From the NCBI GenBank assembly GCA_021808525.1, contig JAKBBK010000011.1:1-58281 (forward strand): a stretch of DNA of 58,281 nt, in the 5' to 3' direction. Below are positions 47,652-55,117 of this stretch, in pieces; the stretch's first letter is position 1; the number at the start of each line of letters is the position of its first letter. The notes under the pieces were generated by a model that made no database searches, was not told where the DNA came from, and saw only the letters and a program-made list of their open reading frames with translations. A program made the translations under genes and the position numbers. Source of the DNA: Pseudomonadota bacterium. GTDB taxonomy: Bacteria; Pseudomonadota; Gammaproteobacteria; Burkholderiales; Burkholderiaceae_C.

Positions 47652-48821
47652 ATGTTCGTCGAAGGTCGATTGCTCGAGAAACCCCTGCGCTGGGGCATGG
47701 TCGGTGGCGGCAAGGGAAGCCAGATCGGCTACTCCCACCGCGACGCGGCCACGCGCGACGGGCTCATGCAACTGCTCGCCGGCGCCTTCGACATCGACCC
47801 CGCCCGCGGCCGCGACTTCGGCACCAGCCTGGGGCTGGACCCGCAGCGCTGCTACGCCGACTACCGGGCCATGTTCGCCGCCGAGGCCGCTCGACCCGAC
47901 GGCATCGAGGTCGTCACCATCGCCACGCCCAACAGCTCGCATTACGCCATCTGCAAGGCGGCGCTCGAGGCCGGGCTGCACGTGATCTGCGAGAAGCCGC
48001 TGACCATCGCCGAATCCGAGGCCGAGGAGCTGCTGGCGCTGTCGCGCGCGCGCCAGCGCGTGCTGGCTGTGATGTACGGCTACACGGGCTACGAGATGGT
48101 GCAGCAGGCGCGCGCCATGGTGCGCAAGGGTGAACTGGGGGAGATCCGCATCGTGCAGATGCAGTTCGCCCACGGCTACCACGCGACCGAGGTCGAGGGC
48201 AGCGACCCCGGCACGCGCTGGCGCGTGACCCCCGCCAGCTCGGGGCCGACCTACGTCATCGGCGACCTGGCCACGCACTGCTTCCAGCTGGGCATGCTGG
48301 TCTCCGGGCTGCGCCTCGAGTCGCTGAGCTGCCTGCGCAGCAGTTTCGTGAAATCGCGCGCGCCGCTGGAGGACGATGCCCAGGTGCTGATGCGCCTGAG
48401 CGGCGGTGCCGTCGGCTCGCTGTGGGCCAGCGCCGTCAACGTCGGCAGCGCGCATGGCATGAAATTCCGGGTCATCGGCTCCAGGGGGAGCGTGGAATGG
48501 TGGGACGAGCACCCCAACCAGCTCAAGGTGGCCTTCGTCGGCCAGCCCGAGATGTGCTACGAGCGCGGGCATGGCTACCTGGATCCATCCGCGCGCTTCG
48601 AGCGCGTGGGCGGCGGGCATCCCGCGGGCTATTTCGATTCCTGGGCCAATGTGTACCGGCGCTTCGCCTTCGCCATGTCCAGCGAGCCCGCGGCGCGCGA
48701 GCGCCTGGCGGGGCAGTGGTTCCCCACGGTCGAAGACGGCCTGGAAGGCGTGCGCTTCATGGTGCGCTGCGCCGAATCGGCCGACGCGGGCAGCCAGTGG
48801 ATGCCCCTGAAAAGAGCCTGA
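47652..48821 (+). CDS. Gfo/Idh/MocA-family dehydrogenase 1 (inositol operon)
   Basis: A 389-residue NAD(P)-dependent oxidoreductase. The Rossmann motif WGMVGGGKGSQIG is near residue 14-26, the coenzyme-proximal EKPLTIAESEAEE carries the catalytic Lys (about 118-119), and GDLATHCFQLG (about 205) holds the Asp/His pair used by inositol dehydrogenases. Members oxidise myo- or scyllo-inositol or related polyols at C2. The enzyme probably supplies 2-keto-inositol to IolE, but its exact isomer specificity is unknown. It lies between iolD (34 bp) and iolC (2 bp). Confidence 0.88.
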   Translation: MFVEGRLLEKPLRWGMVGGGKGSQIGYSHRDAATRDGLMQLLAGAFDIDPARGRDFGTSLGLDPQRCYADYRAMFAAEAARPDGIEVVTIATPNSSHYAICKAALEAGLHVICEKPLTIAESEAEELLALSRARQRVLAVMYGYTGYEMVQQARAMVRKGELGEIRIVQMQFAHGYHATEVEGSDPGTRWRVTPASSGPTYVIGDLATHCFQLGMLVSGLRLESLSCLRSSFVKSRAPLEDDAQVLMRLSGGAVGSLWASAVNVGSAHGMKFRVIGSRGSVEWWDEHPNQLKVAFVGQPEMCYERGHGYLDPSARFERVGGGHPAGYFDSWANVYRRFAFAMSSEPAARERLAGQWFPTVEDGLEGVRFMVRCAESADAGSQWMPLKRA

Positions 48822-48823
48822 GC

Positions 48824-49873
48824 ATGAACCTCCTGCGCTTCCCGGGCGAGCGAGCCATCGATCTGATCTGCCTCGGGCGCGCCGGGGTGGACCTGTACGC
48901 CCAGCAGGCGGACACGCCCCTCGAGCAGGTGCAGGGCTTTCGCAAATCGGTGGGCGGATCGCCCGCCAACGTGGCGACCGGCGCGGCCCGGCTCGGGCTG
49001 CGCGCGGCCATGCTCAGCGTGGTGTCCGACGACGGCTTCGGCCGCTACGTGCGACAGTTCCTCGCCGACAACAAGGTGGACGTGCGCGGGCTCAGGACCG
49101 ACGACAGCGGCTCGCTCAACAGCGTGGCCTTCACCGAGATGCGCCCCGAGGGCTGCCAGGTGATCATCTACCGGCGCAACGCCGCCGACCTGCAGCTGCG
49201 CGTGGCCGACATCGACCCGCGGGCCATCGCCGACGCCCGGGCGCTGCTGGTCACCGGCACGGCCCTGTCGGCCAGCCCGAGCCGCGAGGCCGCCTTCCAC
49301 GCCATGCGCCTGGCGCGTCAGGCCGGCACGGTCGTGGTGCTCGACCTGGACTACCGCCCCTACGGCTGGACCGGCGCGCATGAGGCCTCGGTCACGCTGG
49401 GCCTGGCCGGCAGCCTGTCGGACCTGGTCATCGGCAATCGCGAGGAATTCACCGTGCTCGGCGGCGCCGCCTCGAGCGGGGCGGTGCAGGCCGAGCCCCA
49501 TGCATGGACCGAGCCCCATGCGCGGGCCCTGTTGCGCGACGCGGCGCAGGCGGTCGTGGTCAAGGACGGGCCGCGCGGCTGCCGCGTGATCCTGCGAGAC
49601 GGGGCGGTGATCGAGCAGGGCATTTTCCCGGTGCGCGCGCGCAAGCCCTTCGGCTCGGGCGATGCCTTCGCGGCGGCCCTGCTCTGGGCCCTGATCGGCC
49701 AGCGCCCATGGCAGGAAGCGCTGCGCTGGGGCGCGGCGGCCGCCGCCATCAACGTCAGCGGCGATGCCTGTGCCGAGGCCATGCCCACCCTGTCGCAACT
49801 GCGGGCCTTCGTCGAGGCATACCCGCCCGCCACGCCATCCAGCGCCCAGGCGCCCAAGGAGCCGTTCCCATGA
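48824..49873 (+). CDS. iolC: 5-dehydro-2-deoxygluconokinase
   Basis: A 349-residue PfkB-type kinase that phosphorylates 2-deoxy-5-keto-gluconate. LICLGRAGVDLYAQQ and FRKSVGGSPANVATGAARLG are the N-terminal signatures. VVVLDLDYRPYGW is characteristic of IolC, and the catalytic base D280 is in FGSGDAFAAALLWA. Here the usual GAGD reads GSGD, and the Asp is kept. The start is 2 bp after the upstream stop and the end overlaps iolB. Confidence 0.94.
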   Translation: MNLLRFPGERAIDLICLGRAGVDLYAQQADTPLEQVQGFRKSVGGSPANVATGAARLGLRAAMLSVVSDDGFGRYVRQFLADNKVDVRGLRTDDSGSLNSVAFTEMRPEGCQVIIYRRNAADLQLRVADIDPRAIADARALLVTGTALSASPSREAAFHAMRLARQAGTVVVLDLDYRPYGWTGAHEASVTLGLAGSLSDLVIGNREEFTVLGGAASSGAVQAEPHAWTEPHARALLRDAAQAVVVKDGPRGCRVILRDGAVIEQGIFPVRARKPFGSGDAFAAALLWALIGQRPWQEALRWGAAAAAINVSGDACAEAMPTLSQLRAFVEAYPPATPSSAQAPKEPFP

Positions 49874-50715
49874 GCCGACACATCGCCCCCTTCGACAACC
49901 GCAACCAGGCCATCATCGACGTGGGCGACCAGACCACGCCCCTGTGCTATTTCAACCATGTCAGGCTCAGGCGCGGCGAGCGCTTCGAGCACCAGGTACC
50001 CGGTTACGAAACCATGCTGGTGCCGGCCACGGGCAGCTGCGACGTGAGGGTCGACGGGCGGGAGTTCCCGGCCGTGGGCCAGCGCGCCCATCTGTGGGAA
50101 GGCGACCCGGAAGGCGTGTACGTGCCCGTGGGCGCGCGGGCCGAGATCGTGTGCCGCAGCGACAGCCTCGACCTGATGATCGGCGGCGGACGCTACGACC
50201 AGACCCTGGAGCCCTTCGATGTGCGCCAGGGCGACGTGGACAAGATCCAGTACGGCTCGGACGACACCAAGACCCACCGCAGGATCAAGCACCTGCTCGG
50301 GCAGAGGAATGCCGGGCGACGCGGCCGCCTGCTGGTCAGCGAGCTGTTCACCGTGGGCGCCGGAGGATGGTCGGGCTTTCCCCCGCACAAGCACGACGCC
50401 GAGCGCGGGACGCAGGAGACCGAGTACCAGGAGGTCTACCAGTTCCGCTTCAACCCGGACCATGGTTTCGGCGCCCAGTTCGTCTACGCCCACGAGGACG
50501 ACTACGGCCCCGTCTACCACGTGCGCACGGGCAGCGTGATCGCCATCGACCGCGGCTACCACCCCAGCGTCGCGGCCCCCGGCTACGAGATGTACTACTT
50601 CACGGTCATCGTCGGCGCGCATTCGAAGTCCCTGATCCAGCACTTCGATCCGCACCACGCCTACCAGATCGAGACCATCCCGGGCATCAAGAACATGATC
50701 GCCAAATTCAAGTGA
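49870..50715 (+). CDS. iolB: 5-deoxy-glucuronate isomerase
   Basis: A 281-residue cupin enzyme that isomerises 5-deoxy-glucuronate to 2-deoxy-5-keto-gluconate. The cupin metal site is visible as FPPHKHDAERGTQETEYQEV (two His and a Glu) followed by YHPSVAAPGYEMYY with the third His. A family-typical N-terminal cupin-like domain precedes it. ATG 49870 overlaps the iolC stop (ATGA). Confidence 0.94.
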   Translation: MSRHIAPFDNRNQAIIDVGDQTTPLCYFNHVRLRRGERFEHQVPGYETMLVPATGSCDVRVDGREFPAVGQRAHLWEGDPEGVYVPVGARAEIVCRSDSLDLMIGGGRYDQTLEPFDVRQGDVDKIQYGSDDTKTHRRIKHLLGQRNAGRRGRLLVSELFTVGAGGWSGFPPHKHDAERGTQETEYQEVYQFRFNPDHGFGAQFVYAHEDDYGPVYHVRTGSVIAIDRGYHPSVAAPGYEMYYFTVIVGAHSKSLIQHFDPHHAYQIETIPGIKNMIAKFK

Positions 50716-50725
50716 GGGCAGGGCC

Positions 50726-51553
50726 ATGCTCGTGACGCTCAGGGAACTGCTGCCGGACGCGATCCGGGGCCGCTACGCCGTGCCTTCGTTCAACGTATTC
50801 GGCAACGAGGAGGTCGTGGCCGTCATCGCCGCCGCCGAGGCCCTGGGCCGCGGGGTCATCGTGGCCTGCAACAAGGACATGGCCGAGCACATGGGCGTGA
50901 CCGGCTTCGCCGGCATGGTGCGCGGGCTGGCGCAGGAGGCGAAGGTCCCGGTCTGCGTGCACCTGGATCACTGCTACGACGAACAGATCGCCTTCGCCGC
51001 GCTGCGCGCCGGCTTCACCTCGATCATGTTCGACGGCTCCCAGATGCCGCTGCAGGACAACATCGCCAGCACCGCGCGCGTGGCCACCGTGGCCCATGCC
51101 TTCGGCGCCACCATCGAGGGCGAGATCGGCTCGGTGCCCTATACCGAGGGGCGCGACCACATCAAGCGTGAGTTGACCGATCCGCGGGACGCCGCCCGCT
51201 TCGCCGAGGGCAGCGGGGTGGACGCGATGGCGGTTTCGGTGGGCAATGTGCATCGCATGACCACCGCCACCAGCGTGATCGACTTCGAACGCCTCGAGCA
51301 GATCGCCTCGCTCACGCGGCTGCCCCTGGTGATCCACGGCACCAGCGGGATTCGCGATGCCGACATGCAGCGCCTGAAGACCATGCGCGTGGCCAAGTTC
51401 AACGTCGGAACGACCATGCGCATGACCTTCGCCCGCAGCCTGCGCCAGAGCCTGGCCCAGGACGAGGCGCGCTTCGACCGGCTCACGCTGATGAAGCCGG
51501 TGGTGCAGGCGCTGCAGGCCGAGGCCGGCCGGGTGATCGACATGCTGGGGTGA
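50726..51553 (+). CDS. iolJ: Class II fructose-bisphosphate-aldolase-like enzyme (IolJ candidate)
   Basis: A 275-residue class II aldolase. The zinc ligands lie in CVHLDHCYDEQIA, AVSVGNVHRM and LVIHGTSGI, and EGEIGSVPYTEG is a family block. In an iol operon it would cleave 2-deoxy-5-keto-gluconate 6-phosphate into dihydroxyacetone phosphate and malonic semialdehyde. It lies 10 bp after iolB. General fructose-bisphosphate or tagatose-bisphosphate aldolase activity cannot be excluded from sequence. Confidence 0.88.
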   Translation: MLVTLRELLPDAIRGRYAVPSFNVFGNEEVVAVIAAAEALGRGVIVACNKDMAEHMGVTGFAGMVRGLAQEAKVPVCVHLDHCYDEQIAFAALRAGFTSIMFDGSQMPLQDNIASTARVATVAHAFGATIEGEIGSVPYTEGRDHIKRELTDPRDAARFAEGSGVDAMAVSVGNVHRMTTATSVIDFERLEQIASLTRLPLVIHGTSGIRDADMQRLKTMRVAKFNVGTTMRMTFARSLRQSLAQDEARFDRLTLMKPVVQALQAEAGRVIDMLG

Positions 51554-51605
51554 AGCGCACGCGCCCCAAGCGCCGAGGGATGTTCCAACCACAGGGAGAG
51601 CTTTC

Positions 51606-52760
51606 GTGAGAATGCAAGCCATGGATCGCCGTTTGCGCATCGGCGTGATCGGGGGCGGCTCCGGCTCGTTCATCGGGCCGGTGCACCGCATCGCCGCCCG
51701 GCTCGACGGCGCTTTCGACCTGGTCGCCGCGGCCTTGTCGTCGAATCCGCAACGCGCCATGGACGAGGGCCGCCTGCTGGGCTTTCCGGCGGACCGGACC
51801 TACGGCTCGTGGCGCGAGCTCATCGCGCGGGAATCCGCGCGCGAGGACGGCATCGAGGTCGTGGCGGTCATGACCCCCAACGACAGCCATTTCGAGATCT
51901 GCATGGCCGCGCTCGACGCGGGCCTGCACGTCGTGTGCGACAAGCCCCTGAGCACCGATGCCGCGAGTGCGCGCGCGCTGGCGGCCAAGGTCCGCCAGAC
52001 CGGGGCCGAGTTCTGCGTCACCTATTGCTACACCGGCTATCCCATGGTGCGCCAGGCCCGCGACATGGTGCGCGCCGGGGAACTGGGCGAGATCCGCCAG
52101 GTGCAACTGCAGTACGTGCAGGGCAACCTCGCCGAGCCCCAGCCCTCGTCGGGCTGGCGCATGCAAGCCGGGCGCGTGGGAGGCTCGCTGGTGCTGCTGG
52201 ACATCGCCACCCATGCCTTCCACCTGGGCTCCTACGTCACCGGCCTGGACGTCGAGCGCCTGTGCGCGGACCTCGGCGCCACCCGTCCCGGGGGCGAGGT
52301 GGACGACTACGTGGCCACGCTCGCCCACTATGGCAATGGTGCCCGCGGCTCGCTCTGGGTGACCAATGCCGCGGCCGGCTCCGAGCATGGGCTGAGCTTT
52401 CGCATCCACGGCGACAAGGGCGGGCTCGAGTGGCAACAGGAGGAGCCGAACCGGCTGCTGCACCGGCGCGCCGGCGGCTTCGACCAGGTCATCACCCGGC
52501 GCCTCGACCCCGTGATGAGCCCGGGAGCCCTGCGCTCCACCCGTGTCGCGCTGGGTCACCCCGAGGGCTACCTCGAGGCCTTCGCCAATCTGTACGTGGA
52601 ATTCGCCGAGGTGGTCGCGGCGCGCCTGGCGGGCCGGCGCCCCCCGGCCGAGGACGACCTGTTCCCCGGCGTGCTCGATGGCGTCAAGGGCCTGTTGCTG
52701 GTGGAAGCGGCGTCGCGAAGCGCGCAAAGCGGCCGCTGGGAGAGCGTCGGGAGTCCATGA
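51606..52760 (+). CDS. Gfo/Idh/MocA-family dehydrogenase 2 (inositol operon)
   Basis: A 384-residue NAD(P)-dependent oxidoreductase, paralogous to the other MocA-type gene in this operon. IGVIGGGSGSFIG is the coenzyme motif, DKPLSTDAASARAL carries the catalytic Lys (about residue 115), and LDIATHAFHLGSYVTG the Asp/His. It may serve a second inositol isomer such as scyllo- or chiro-inositol. The GTG at 51606 has AGGGAG 8 bp upstream, while ATG 51612 or 51621 are alternatives. It is the last gene of the operon. Confidence 0.87.
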   Translation: MRMQAMDRRLRIGVIGGGSGSFIGPVHRIAARLDGAFDLVAAALSSNPQRAMDEGRLLGFPADRTYGSWRELIARESAREDGIEVVAVMTPNDSHFEICMAALDAGLHVVCDKPLSTDAASARALAAKVRQTGAEFCVTYCYTGYPMVRQARDMVRAGELGEIRQVQLQYVQGNLAEPQPSSGWRMQAGRVGGSLVLLDIATHAFHLGSYVTGLDVERLCADLGATRPGGEVDDYVATLAHYGNGARGSLWVTNAAAGSEHGLSFRIHGDKGGLEWQQEEPNRLLHRRAGGFDQVITRRLDPVMSPGALRSTRVALGHPEGYLEAFANLYVEFAEVVAARLAGRRPPAEDDLFPGVLDGVKGLLLVEAASRSAQSGRWESVGSP

Positions 52761-52843
52761 GCCCGCTGGGCCCCAGCTGAGCGAAGGCCAGGATCACTCC
52801 GGCAGACTTCGCCAGGAGCACCCCGGGCCCTGGGCATCACCCT

Positions 52844-52876
52844 GAAAAGACGAAGCCCGCCGAGTGGCGGGCTTCG
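52844..52876 (-). terminator. Rho-independent terminator, minus-strand orientation
   Basis: An 11-bp perfect stem (CGAAGCCCGCC / GGCGGGCTTCG, loop GAGT) at 52851-52876, followed on the minus strand by TCTTTT. It resembles the terminator behind the intact tRNA-Thr at 53743-53770, so it probably belonged to the tRNA before an insertion. Confidence 0.7.
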
Positions 52877-52884
52877 TGGATGGC

Positions 52885-52904
52885 TCTGGTGCCGGTGAAA
52901 GGAA
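52885..52904 (+). repeat. 20-bp direct repeat of tRNA-Thr 3' end (att-like, distal)
   Basis: Identical over 20 bases to 53799-53818, which is the 3' end (acceptor stem and CCA) of tRNA-Thr. Similarity extends with one indel into the T-arm to about 52913. This is the pattern left by tRNA-targeted integration. No integrase is present. Confidence 0.75.
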
Positions 52905-53064
52905 CCCGAACCCGATGCCGAAGTACGGTGGCGGTGCTTGGCCACGCGCCTGGGCGCGGCGTCAACGCTCCATCGGCCCGTCCATTTCCCTGCAGTGCCC
53001 GGAGGTCTCTTGCCGTGCCACAATGAAAACCTTTGAGGCCTGAGTCGGCCTTTCGAGGAGTGCC

Positions 53065-53277
53065 ATGAACCATTTGCTGAACATCCTGCGCGGTGCCCGC
53101 AATGCGTTCACATTGGCGCCGAAGCCACGCGGCTACCGGGTTGATGCTGGCGGTTTCCGGGCCGATGCGCGGAATCTGCGCGGCGACTTCGCCACGGTCG
53201 GGCGTGACTTGTCCAACACGATCCGTGATGGCACCAAGCTCGAACAGGCAAACAACCGCCCGCGCAAGGGGCGGTGA
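53065..53277 (+). CDS. Small hypothetical protein (70 aa) in att-flanked segment
   Basis: A 70-residue, basic, soluble protein beginning MNHLLNILRGARNAF. A good Shine-Dalgarno (GAGGAG, 53054-53059) precedes the ATG. The family was not recognised. It has no membrane segment and no motif. It lies in lower-GC DNA between tRNA-Thr 3' repeats and overlaps the start of the DUF2335-like gene, so it is probably part of a phage- or element-derived pair. Confidence 0.6.
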   Translation: MNHLLNILRGARNAFTLAPKPRGYRVDAGGFRADARNLRGDFATVGRDLSNTIRDGTKLEQANNRPRKGR

Positions 53278-53617
53278 CGGCTCGGAGCTGGTTGTCCACG
53301 ACAGCCAGACGGACGCGCCGATCATCCCGATTGGCGCCCTTGAGCGCTTGCACGAAATCCGCCCAGACAAGGTGGATTGGGTGTTCGCGCAAACCGCGAT
53401 GGAAGCCCAGGCACGGCGCAACGAACAGCGGCGCGTGAACACCCTTGAGTTCGTGGAGCGGCTGGTGGGCATGTTCGGTGCGATCGTGCTTGCCTGCCTT
53501 GGTGTCGGGGGCGGCATCTACGCGGCGTTGCATGGACATGACTGGCTGGGCGGCATCGTTGCAACGGCAACCATTGGAACCTTGGCGGTACGCTTCGCTC
53601 CGACCCGCAAGGAATAG
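53228..53617 (+). CDS. DUF2335-like small membrane protein
   Basis: A 129-residue protein. A helical, charged region (residues 35-80, LHEIRPDKVDWVFAQTAMEA, then EAQARRNEQRR) precedes two hydrophobic segments (about 84-105, FGAIVLACLGVGGGIYAAL, and 110-125). This is the arrangement of DUF2335, a family common in prophages. The start is inferred at ATG 53228, overlapping the 70-residue gene by 50 bp, while a GTG at 53093 would give a longer frame. No function is known. It lies in the att-flanked segment. Confidence 0.65.
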   Translation: MAPSSNRQTTARARGGDGSELVVHDSQTDAPIIPIGALERLHEIRPDKVDWVFAQTAMEAQARRNEQRRVNTLEFVERLVGMFGAIVLACLGVGGGIYAALHGHDWLGGIVATATIGTLAVRFAPTRKE

Positions 53618-53742
53618 CTGTTCCGGCTTGGCATCGGCCCTTCGCTCCGATTTGCGCGGGCATGGGGTAACGGGGGTACTCCCAGTGTTGATGCGCCGAG
53701 AGCCGGGCGGACATGCGTTCATGTGGCTCCGGCGTGGCCCCT

Positions 53743-53770
53743 GAAAAACAAAGCCCGCGCGAGGCGGGCT
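53743..53770 (-). terminator. Terminator of tRNA-Thr
   Basis: The stem AGCCCGC/GCGGGCT (53752-53758 and 53764-53770) is followed on the minus strand by TTTGTTTTTC. It sits 30 bp downstream of the tRNA on that strand. A strong Rho-independent terminator. Confidence 0.75.
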
Positions 53771-53798
53771 GAGGCGGGCTGGCTAAGCCGTTGATTCT

Positions 53799-53818
53799 TC
53801 TGGTGCCGGTGAAAGGAA
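53799..53818 (+). repeat. 20-bp direct repeat at tRNA-Thr 3' end (att-like, proximal)
   Basis: Covers the 3' CCA, acceptor strand and first T-arm bases of the intact tRNA-Thr gene, and is repeated exactly at 52885-52904. The two copies bracket about 914 bp. Confidence 0.75.
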
Positions 53819-53876
53819 TCGAACCCTCGACCTTCTCATTACGAATGAGCTGCTCTACCGACTGAGCTACACCGGC
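53801..53876 (-). tRNA. tRNA-Thr (anticodon CGT)
   Basis: The minus-strand 76-nt cloverleaf has acceptor stem GCCGGTG paired with CACCGGC, D-stem GCTC/GAGC, and anticodon loop TTCGTAA giving anticodon CGT (codon ACG, Thr). The T-loop is TTCGATT and the CCA end is encoded. The first anticodon-stem pair (G27-A43) is mismatched and the T-stem has G-T pairs. Otherwise it is sound. Confidence 0.93.
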
Positions 53877-53962
53877 GTCAAACCCCACATGGTAACCGAT
53901 GCCGGCGCTTGATTCCATGGCCGCGCAAGGCTACCCGGCTGGCGGGCGCCAGTGTCGGGTGC

Positions 53963-55117
53963 TCAGTGCCCCACGGCATCTCGCAAGGCCTCGGTGTAGG
54001 CGCGCACGTTGGGCTCGTGGTCCACGTCCAGCGTGCGCAGCAGCTCCCGCGCGCGCGCGCGGTACGCGGGCAGGGCCCGGTCGTGTTCGCGAAACACCCG
54101 CCGCAGCGCGTCGGCGGCGGCCTCGCAGTCGAAGTCGGGGTAGTAGTAGCCGTGGTCGCGGATGAACTCCGAGTTGTGGACCAGCGGGTAGCCGCCGTAC
54201 AGCACCTCGTAGTACAGGTAGTTCTGCCCGTTCTCCCAGTGATGGGAGATCACGGCGCCTCCCTCGGCGGCGAGCAGCTCGTACAGCGGCACGCGATCGT
54301 CGAAGGACACGGCTTCGTGCCGCACCAGGTCCAGCATATGCGCCATCTGGGTGAAGGCCTGGTGTTCGCGCAACTTGCCCGAGTTCATCACCCGCACGAC
54401 TTCCACCGCCTCGGGTTGGGCCCGGTAGCAGGCCTCGGCGGCCAGCAAGGGGACCAGGCAGGTCTTGACCATGGACACATTGGGCTCGCAGATCAGCAGT
54501 TTCCAGCGCTCCTGGCCGGGTTGATAGCCGAAGGGGCGATGCGCCGGCAGCCCCGCGATGGCCTGCTCGACAAAGCGCGGGGTCCACAGATGCGGGACCA
54601 CGCGCAGCGGCGCGCGGGTACTGAGCCGGAAGTAGTCGCCGCAGGAATGCTCGAACTCCGGCAGGGTCCACACGGCGTCCACCGGCCGGCGGTTGCACAG
54701 GCTGGCCGGGGGCAGGGCGAACATGGCGCGCTCGATGTCGATCACGTAGTCGTTGCCCACGCGCATCCAGATGGTGCGCCCGCCGCGCTGCCGGAATTCG
54801 CGGATCCAGGCATCGTCCAGCAGTGCGCTGAGCTCGATCAGCACGTCCAGGCTTTCCATGGCCTCGGGAAGGGTCATGATCTCCAGTTCGGGCTCCTGCA
54901 GCATCAGCCCCGGCGGCAGGCCGTTCCTGTGATCTCGATTGATCACCACCGCGGCGCGTGCCACCAGGGGGGAGCGCTGCAGCAGTTGCACCAGGAACAC
55001 CACGTTCTGCAGCGCGCCGTTCTCCCAGATCGACTGGGCGTCGTCGCGCAGGTACAGGGTCACCCCCACGCGCAGCCGCTGCGGCGCGATCGTGGATTGC
55101 GGGGCTTGCGCGCTCAT
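53963..55117 (-). CDS. DUF2827-family protein, glycosyltransferase-like, copy 2 of operon
   Basis: A 384-residue cytosolic protein. It begins LRVGVTLYLRDDAQSIWENG and has LQNVVFLVQLLQRSP, CEPNVSMVKTCLVPLL (about residues 213-228) and SHHWENGQNYLYYEVLYGGY (about 297-316). These are blocks I associate with DUF2827, and the arrangement resembles a GT-B-fold glycosyltransferase. No signal peptide is present. Its ATG overlaps the stop of its paralog (ATGA). Encoded behind a trimeric autotransporter adhesin, it may modify that adhesin, which is inference. It is the last gene of the operon and ends 86 bp before tRNA-Thr. Confidence 0.78.
   Translation of the reverse strand: MSAQAPQSTIAPQRLRVGVTLYLRDDAQSIWENGALQNVVFLVQLLQRSPLVARAAVVINRDHRNGLPPGLMLQEPELEIMTLPEAMESLDVLIELSALLDDAWIREFRQRGGRTIWMRVGNDYVIDIERAMFALPPASLCNRRPVDAVWTLPEFEHSCGDYFRLSTRAPLRVVPHLWTPRFVEQAIAGLPAHRPFGYQPGQERWKLLICEPNVSMVKTCLVPLLAAEACYRAQPEAVEVVRVMNSGKLREHQAFTQMAHMLDLVRHEAVSFDDRVPLYELLAAEGGAVISHHWENGQNYLYYEVLYGGYPLVHNSEFIRDHGYYYPDFDCEAAADALRRVFREHDRALPAYRARARELLRTLDVDHEPNVRAYTEALRDAVGH

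Larger units (their letters stand above)
52761..53064. other. Intergenic region after the iol operon
   Basis: 304 bp with no credible gene. It carries a hairpin with an A-run on its left side (52844-52876), a tRNA-Thr 3' remnant (52885-52904) and, at its right end, TCGAGGAG before the next small gene. GC content falls from here to 53900, consistent with foreign DNA. Confidence 0.5.

Noticed and set aside
52844-52876. Hairpin as terminator of the plus-strand iol operon
   Set aside because: The T-run lies on the minus-strand side, so it terminates minus-strand transcription, although it might weakly act on both.
53445-53744. Third small gene in the att-flanked segment
   Set aside because: It overlaps the DUF2335-like gene in another frame, has no Shine-Dalgarno and runs into the tRNA terminator.
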